This document shows positions 61,901-64,000 of a stretch of DNA of 64,000 bases, piece by piece. Made by a program: the position numbers and the translations under genes. The first letter of the stretch is position 1; the number at the start of each line of letters is the position of its first letter. Source of the stretch: Schistosoma mansoni (lineage: Eukaryota; Platyhelminthes; Trematoda; Strigeidida; Schistosomatidae); assembly GCF_000237925.1 (NCBI RefSeq), contig NC_031495.1, forward strand, positions 24,942,872 to 25,006,871. The letters are read 5' to 3'. The notes below the pieces were generated by a model. The model searched no databases, was not told the origin of the DNA, and saw nothing but the letters and a program-made list of their open reading frames with translations.

Positions 61901-63078
61901 TATATCCTGACGAGAATGATGAATGGTAACTGTTGGGATCTATTTATGGACTAATACTATGAATATATGTTTATCATATAATTGTTAAGTAACTAGATTA
62001 TGTATATTTATATACCTTTTATTATAAACTTTATTTTGACCTGTAGACTGTCATTATACGATTTACCATTCTTAAGTTATATCCAGTTTATTAATTGCAG
62101 TCTCCCACAATGACGGCCACTTTTGACTAGATTTTAAACAATTGTTACTTTCTATTTTATTGTATGATGTCGGTTGTTTGGCTTGTATATAAACCCAGTA
62201 TGTTTGAAATATATGATTCATATCGTGGAGGCTGAGATTTGTGTTCTGGACTCAACAGGCAGGATTAGGCAGGAAGAAAGACCGATAAGGACTCTATATT
62301 GCTTGTACGGGTTTATGCGTCATTAGACACAAGTTATAACAGTAACATATTAAGGAGAATGGTAAGTTATATAATTTCATTTAGTTTATAAGAATTTCCA
62401 AGCATAAATACCAGCAATAAGCGAGCTTATTTGGACAAATTAAATAATTTAGCTACTGTGGTCATGTGATACGCACAAAAAATGTTTAAATTATGAAGAT
62501 TTACAGTTCAGTTGATGAGTACGCTAAGCTTCTCTAATTTGTGTGACCAGTTAGACTTAAATGAAAGAAAACCTATAATTTCTGTTAATTACCATTTTGT
62601 TTGACTACTACCTACATGATTTTTAATATTCGGTGGTAAGTTGGTAAAATTGATAAGCATAAGAGTTGCATGCACTCAATCGAATTATACTTTTGAAAAA
62701 AGCAAAGGCGTTCACCATTTTGCAGTTATTTATACTTTATCGTGACTGTTAATCTTACAATGATTGTTAAGGAAAGTATAGTCAGATTAAATGAAGGCAG
62801 TCAAATGTTTGATATATAGTTTTTGTGAAAGGTATTCACGTAAAGCATTGATCCCATTCTGAAGTGAAAGTTGGTAACTGAGCTATAAATTTAAACCAAT
62901 AGTTATCAATCTGTTATGTAAAATACATTGAATACTTACTTGATCATTTAGTGTTTGTTGATAAGTTTTTAATTTCGTTAATATACCTTGGTAATGACAT
63001 TGATAAGATTCATAAATGACAAGTAATTGTTTTCTAAGTTTCATAATTTCCTCCAAATTACCAGTATTATCCAGCTGA
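37985..63078 (-). CDS. Coiled-coil protein with acidic tail; nine 3' exons, 5' end outside window
   Basis: Exons in order: 63078-62940, 58868-58830, 57181-56919, 55517-55421, 48835-48786, 42601-42490, 40945-40783, 39506-39311, 38744-37985. Every junction is GT-AG and all phases agree (2-0-0-2-0-2-0-1-2), giving 605 complete codons plus a partial first one; one exon is only 39 nt and another 50 nt. Residues about 90-240 are heptad-rich (for example [18 protein letters not shown] and [17 protein letters not shown]). The last exon encodes a basic Pro/Arg/Ser stretch ([11 protein letters not shown]), a Gln-rich stretch and a strongly acidic segment ([19 protein letters not shown]). I do not recognise the family with certainty. 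The [16 protein letters not shown] segment recalls the ETRP-type motifs of centrosomal coiled-coil proteins such as CEP70, but this is a weak resemblance. The 48835-48786 exon was found because its phases exactly fill the gap between its neighbours. Confidence 0.75.
39619..39820. mobile_element. MITE-like element, same inverted-end family as at 11 kb
   Basis: The left arm 39619-39682 (GCAGAATAATATGAATTCAT, TTTATTTCGTGGTTTCTTAC, then CATACAGCC-like) and right arm 39754-39820 (GGCTGTATGCAGATGATGAG, AAACCATGAAATAAAATAAA) are imperfect inverse complements over about 60 bp with a loop of about 70 bp. The AGAATAAAATGAATTCATTT core of the arms is shared with the ends at 10999 and 11917. No coding capacity. 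It lies in the intron just upstream of the 39506-39311 exon of the coiled-coil gene. Confidence 0.65.
43655..43845 (+). mobile_element. Partial Sm-alpha-like SINE (3' part)
   Basis: The B-box-like GGGTTCGAATCTTGC is followed by CTTCTGAGGAGTTCCATAA and TAGGACAAAAG, then the family tail (CCAGTGCTTCCAGGTTTTCC and GACTCATGATTTCAAC). CTGAGGA is kept, but the GAAA motif is changed to AAAA and the stem is altered, so any ribozyme is probably dead. Confidence 0.75.
44377..44742 (-). mobile_element. Solo LTR, second copy, with 5-bp target duplication
   Basis: In minus orientation this 366-bp block begins TGTTGGGATGATACTG and ends GACTTATCA, with TATCT (AGATA on the element strand) directly repeated at 44372-44376 and 44743-44747. 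The TG...CA termini and 5-bp duplication fit an LTR retrotransposon that has been reduced to one LTR by recombination. It has the same CTATAAAAAGCC promoter-like element as the copy at 3.5 kb. It lies in an intron of the coiled-coil gene. The intact target duplication suggests a fairly recent insertion, but no number can be given. Confidence 0.85.
46950..47242 (+). mobile_element. Sm-alpha-like SINE with inverted ends, ribozyme 3' half deleted
   Basis: Starts with CAGAAGGGGTTTTGTGGAT and GGTTGAGATCATGAGTC, then the tRNA-like promoter (TGGTCTAGAGGTTAAGCGCT and GGGTTCGAATCTCGCGAGG), then CTGCTGAGGAGTCTCACAAT joined directly to GGTGGTCTAGC and GACTCATGATCTCAAC. The start and end (GTTGAGATCATGAGTC and GACTCATGATCTCAAC) are exact inverse complements. 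Relative to the other copies, the GGACGAAACGG and CCAGTGCTTCC segments are missing. Confidence 0.75.
47583..47790 (-). mobile_element. Partial Sm-alpha-like SINE, left member of an inverted pair
   Basis: Plus-strand order is B-box-like complement (GGGACTCGAACC), A-box-like complement (CACCTCTAGACCACTGAG), then the upstream family block (CTCACTGGAACTCCAGGAA, ACTAGTGAGCACATGAT). The ribozyme-like and tail parts are absent on the left. The upstream block also occurs in the copy at 53.8-54.3 kb. Confidence 0.65.
47797..48052 (+). mobile_element. Sm-alpha-like SINE with long inverted termini
   Basis: The left end (GATTTGTGGAAACTGTAGTA to GAGCTAGATCATCAC) is the imperfect inverse complement of the right end (GTGATCTAGATTAGACGG to TACTACAATCTCCACAAATT) over about 60 bp. 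Inside are a B-box-like GGGTTTGAGTCC and TGCTGAGGAGTCCCATACT followed by AAGAAGAAACGG. CTGAGGA and GAAA remain, but the GGAC stem strand is changed, so a folded ribozyme is unlikely. Confidence 0.7.
48149..48237 (+). CDS. Candidate terminal exon on the plus strand
   Basis: After TTTTATTTCTAG the plus strand reads [20 protein letters not shown] and then LYLLYLN followed by TAA. It would be a hydrophobic, tail-anchor-like C terminus entered in phase 2. It lies in an intron of the minus-strand coiled-coil gene, and no upstream plus-strand exon could be assigned, so it may be chance. Confidence 0.2.
49086..50015 (-). mobile_element. Old SR3-like LINE 3' fragment
   Basis: It begins on the plus side with CACTTACTTACGCCTGTTACC, the same tail as the 28.63-kb copy, and follows that copy base by base with many differences through the GTAGTTCTCCAAGTTTC, CATACAGTAGAACTGTCTTGAC and GATGCTACCCAGATACGTGAA segments to about 50015. 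The reading frame is heavily broken, so this is older than the 28.6-kb copy. It lies in the intron between the 48835-48786 and 55517-55421 exons of the coiled-coil gene, in the sense orientation. Confidence 0.8.
51183..51505 (+). mobile_element. Sm-alpha-like SINE with about 50-bp inverted termini
   Basis: The left end (AAATCATGAGTCAATTGAAG, AGACCACCATGGAAAACCTG) is the inverse complement of the right end (CAGGTTTTCCATGGTGGTCT and CAATGAACTCATGATTT) with few differences. The interior holds an A-box-like GGTCTAGAGGTTAAG, a B-box-like GGGTTCGAGTCTCG and CTGGTGAGGAGTCCCATAAT-AGGACGAAACGG. Here CTGAGGA reads GTGAGGA, which alters a conserved ribozyme base. A GAAGGGGTTTTGTGGAGATT block at the far left is shared with the copies at 46.95 and 53.83 kb. 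Confidence 0.8.
52070..52165 (+). repeat. Diverged copy of the foldback-arm family
   Basis: GTTATTCATAAATATATTTC followed by TTGTTATATCCCAATGAGTA matches the arm sequence at 11443-11475 and the window-end copy. Homology to the left is weak and the right edge is unclear. Confidence 0.45.
52742..52936 (+). CDS. Unassigned open frame with coding-like composition
   Basis: Preceded by ATATCTATCAG, a possible 3' splice site, it reads [20 protein letters not shown], then [20 protein letters not shown] and ELVFPVRNN before a stop at 52936. The composition is less AT-driven than the surroundings. It lies in the intron between the 48835-48786 and 55517-55421 exons, on the opposite strand. It could be an exon, a retro-copy or a fragment of an unrecognised mobile element. 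Confidence 0.3.
   Translation: MCVYDEAVIRLGFQMVKHSRQRTLGLGFVSLKNPQQGILPTLMELVFPVRNNDGNVSGRKILLP
53826..54293 (-). mobile_element. Sm-alpha-like SINE with extra inverted tail (TIR-like ends)
   Basis: A full minus-strand copy (tail, ribozyme-like GGTGAGGAGTCCCACAATAG-GACGAAATGG, B box, A box, upstream block) is followed directly at 54218 by a second, plus-oriented tail (GACGAAACGGCCGTCC to GACTCATGATCTCAACTATA). The left 53860-53935 and right 54218-54292 segments are therefore inverted repeats of about 75 bp. It lies in an intron of the coiled-coil gene. Confidence 0.8.
54600..54760 (-). mobile_element. Internally deleted Sm-alpha-like element, mostly inverted ends
   Basis: The left half (TTGAAATGATGAACTGATCA, AGACCACCATTGAAAGTCTG) and right half (TTTTCAGTGGTGGCCTAACA, TTCAGGATTTCAA) are inverse complements. 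Between them only the ribozyme-like segment remains, on the minus strand CTGCTGAGCAGTCTTATACT-GGGACGAAATAGCC. The tRNA-like promoter is gone. It resembles a MITE-sized deletion derivative. Confidence 0.65.
58543..58775 (+). mobile_element. Old Sm-alpha-like SINE copy
   Basis: Diverged but complete in order: GGATTGGTCGAAGGTAAATC, A-box-like AGTGGTCTAGAGATTAAACG, B-box-like AGGTTCGATCTCC, then CTGGTGAGGAGCCTCGTACT and AGGACGAAAGG, and a decayed tail. It ends about 55 bp from the 58868-58830 exon of the coiled-coil gene. Confidence 0.7.
60389..60646 (-). CDS. Unassigned 85-codon open frame
   Basis: An ATG-started minus-strand frame containing [20 protein letters not shown] and [20 protein letters not shown] before a stop. 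It lies between two exons of the coiled-coil gene (62940 and 58868), but its possible splice phases do not fit the constitutive splicing, so it would have to be an alternative terminal exon, a separate small gene or chance. Confidence 0.25.
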   Translation of the reverse strand: MRTNTPSTNRKLFKTSRSFISHLIVRGSKLSNLQFICILSSQRNSFSSNHQRRSDPSQLDGNIMSSAEDEHIPAENDRHSILNIL

Positions 63079-63345
63079 CTAAATTAAGAGGAAAAAAAAG
63101 ACGGAAAATGTCAAATGAACAGTCCAACGAAAATATAAATAATCATGATGTATAATCCATGTGTGACAAGAAACAGATTATGTGCAAACTTAATCAAATT
63201 TTGCATATCAATTATAATACATAACGGTTGAGCATTTGAAATATTTTTTTTGTATTACTGCGATAAATGTCAGCTGATAAAGTTTATGAGTTAAATGACA
63301 AATATGTCCCAGGAATCATTCGGAAATCAATGTTTGACTTTATTA

Positions 63346-63396
63346 GTTGAATTCATGAGCCAATTAAAGCTAGACCACCATGGAAAACTTGAATGT
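63346..63396 (-). mobile_element. Sm-alpha-like SINE tail fragment
   Basis: GAATTCATGAGCCAATTAAAG followed by CTAGACCACCATGGAAAACT is the inverse complement of the family tail. Nothing else of the element is present on either side. Confidence 0.6.
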
Positions 63397-63893
63397 TTTA
63401 ATTCTGAAATATGAAAACTTTAGCCACATATGATATGCTTATGGAACCTTTGGAGGATTTTATTAAAATCTCATCTTGATCCGACTAATTATTTGTTGAA
63501 AATTCACATATATGATTATTAGTGACTTGACTGTTAAAATCACATAAATCTATTTATTGCTCACCATTAGTTTATTTTTAAGCATCCAATTAAAGGCACT
63601 GTTCTTCATTTAATGTCTGTTCAAAACATCAGTATTCACAAAGATGGGATTATTCAAATTCTTAATGCTTACAAGGCCTCAGGAAATACGTGCTTTATCA
63701 ATTGTTATTCTGTGAAAAAACTGTATTTCACCAAAGAATCTAAAACAATTACATGAAGTTTCAGTTATTTTGAATCTAAACAAACCTTCGTACAGTTACT
63801 GTTGTCACAAAAGTAGGTACGTTATAAATGTCTTGCTCAATGTCTACTTGTATTTATGGAACATTCCAGGTGATTACCATAGTTCACTTATGT

Positions 63894-64000
63894 AGGTATC
63901 AATAACAAGGTTGGATTTGATTGTTTCAAATAAATTGAGTATTGGGTAAAAAGTTATTAACAAATATACTTTTGTTATATTCTAATGAGTAAAAAAGTGT
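63894..64000 (+). repeat. Copy of the foldback-arm family, cut by the window end
   Basis: GTAGGTATCAATAACAAGG, AAATAAATTGAGTATTGGGT and TTGTTATATTCTAATGAGTA follow, in order, the minus-strand reading of 11682 down to about 11565. Only one orientation is present up to the window end. Confidence 0.6.

Noticed and set aside
1-64000. CRISPR array, bacterial operon or phage
   Set aside because: No spaced direct repeats, ribosome-binding sites or compact gene runs; the introns and LINE families are animal in type.

Overview
The window looks like a piece of a blood-fluke (Schistosoma-type trematode) nuclear genome. It is AT-rich, its genes are split into short exons by long introns, and the repeats are schistosome families: RTE-clade LINEs resembling SR2 and SR3/Perere-3, a CR1-like LINE, and many copies of an Sm-alpha-like tRNA-derived short element carrying a hammerhead-ribozyme-like segment. 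No prokaryotic-style gene organisation is visible.

Three host genes can be built exon by exon with consistent splice phases. (1) Minus strand, 25714 down to 9175: a nine-exon eukaryotic elongation factor 2 kinase (EEF2K), 895 aa, with the calmodulin-anchor region, alpha-kinase domain, long phospho-regulatory linker and C-terminal SEL1-like repeats. Its introns hold a nearly complete but decayed SR2-like LINE, an SR2 3' fragment, two Sm-alpha-like copies, a TIR-bounded element and a perfect 61-bp foldback. (2) Plus strand, 33937-36252: a two-exon TMEM185-type multipass membrane protein. (3) Minus strand, 63078 down to 37985: at least nine 3' exons of a coiled-coil protein with a Gln-rich stretch and a very acidic tail; its 5' end lies beyond the window. 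Genes 1 and 2 diverge across an 8.2-kb interval holding a CR1-like LINE and SR3 pieces; genes 2 and 3 are tail-to-tail.

The first 9 kb hold no gene I can support. They contain an SR3-like LINE fragment split by a solo LTR, and a short SR3 3' tail. The large introns of gene 3 (43-55 kb) are the main repeat store: six Sm-alpha-like copies, several with inverted termini, a second solo LTR with an exact 5-bp target duplication, and an old SR3 copy. Four further exon-like pieces (near 37.6, 48.2, 52.8 and 60.5 kb) do not fit these genes.

The most unusual structures are the perfect foldback at 11443-11616 flanked by 14-bp direct repeats, the second inverted-repeat family that encloses it and recurs at 39.6 kb, and the short elements that combine a pol III-type promoter, a hammerhead-like core and inverted ends. 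All identifications come from reading the sequence and remembered family features; no database search was run.
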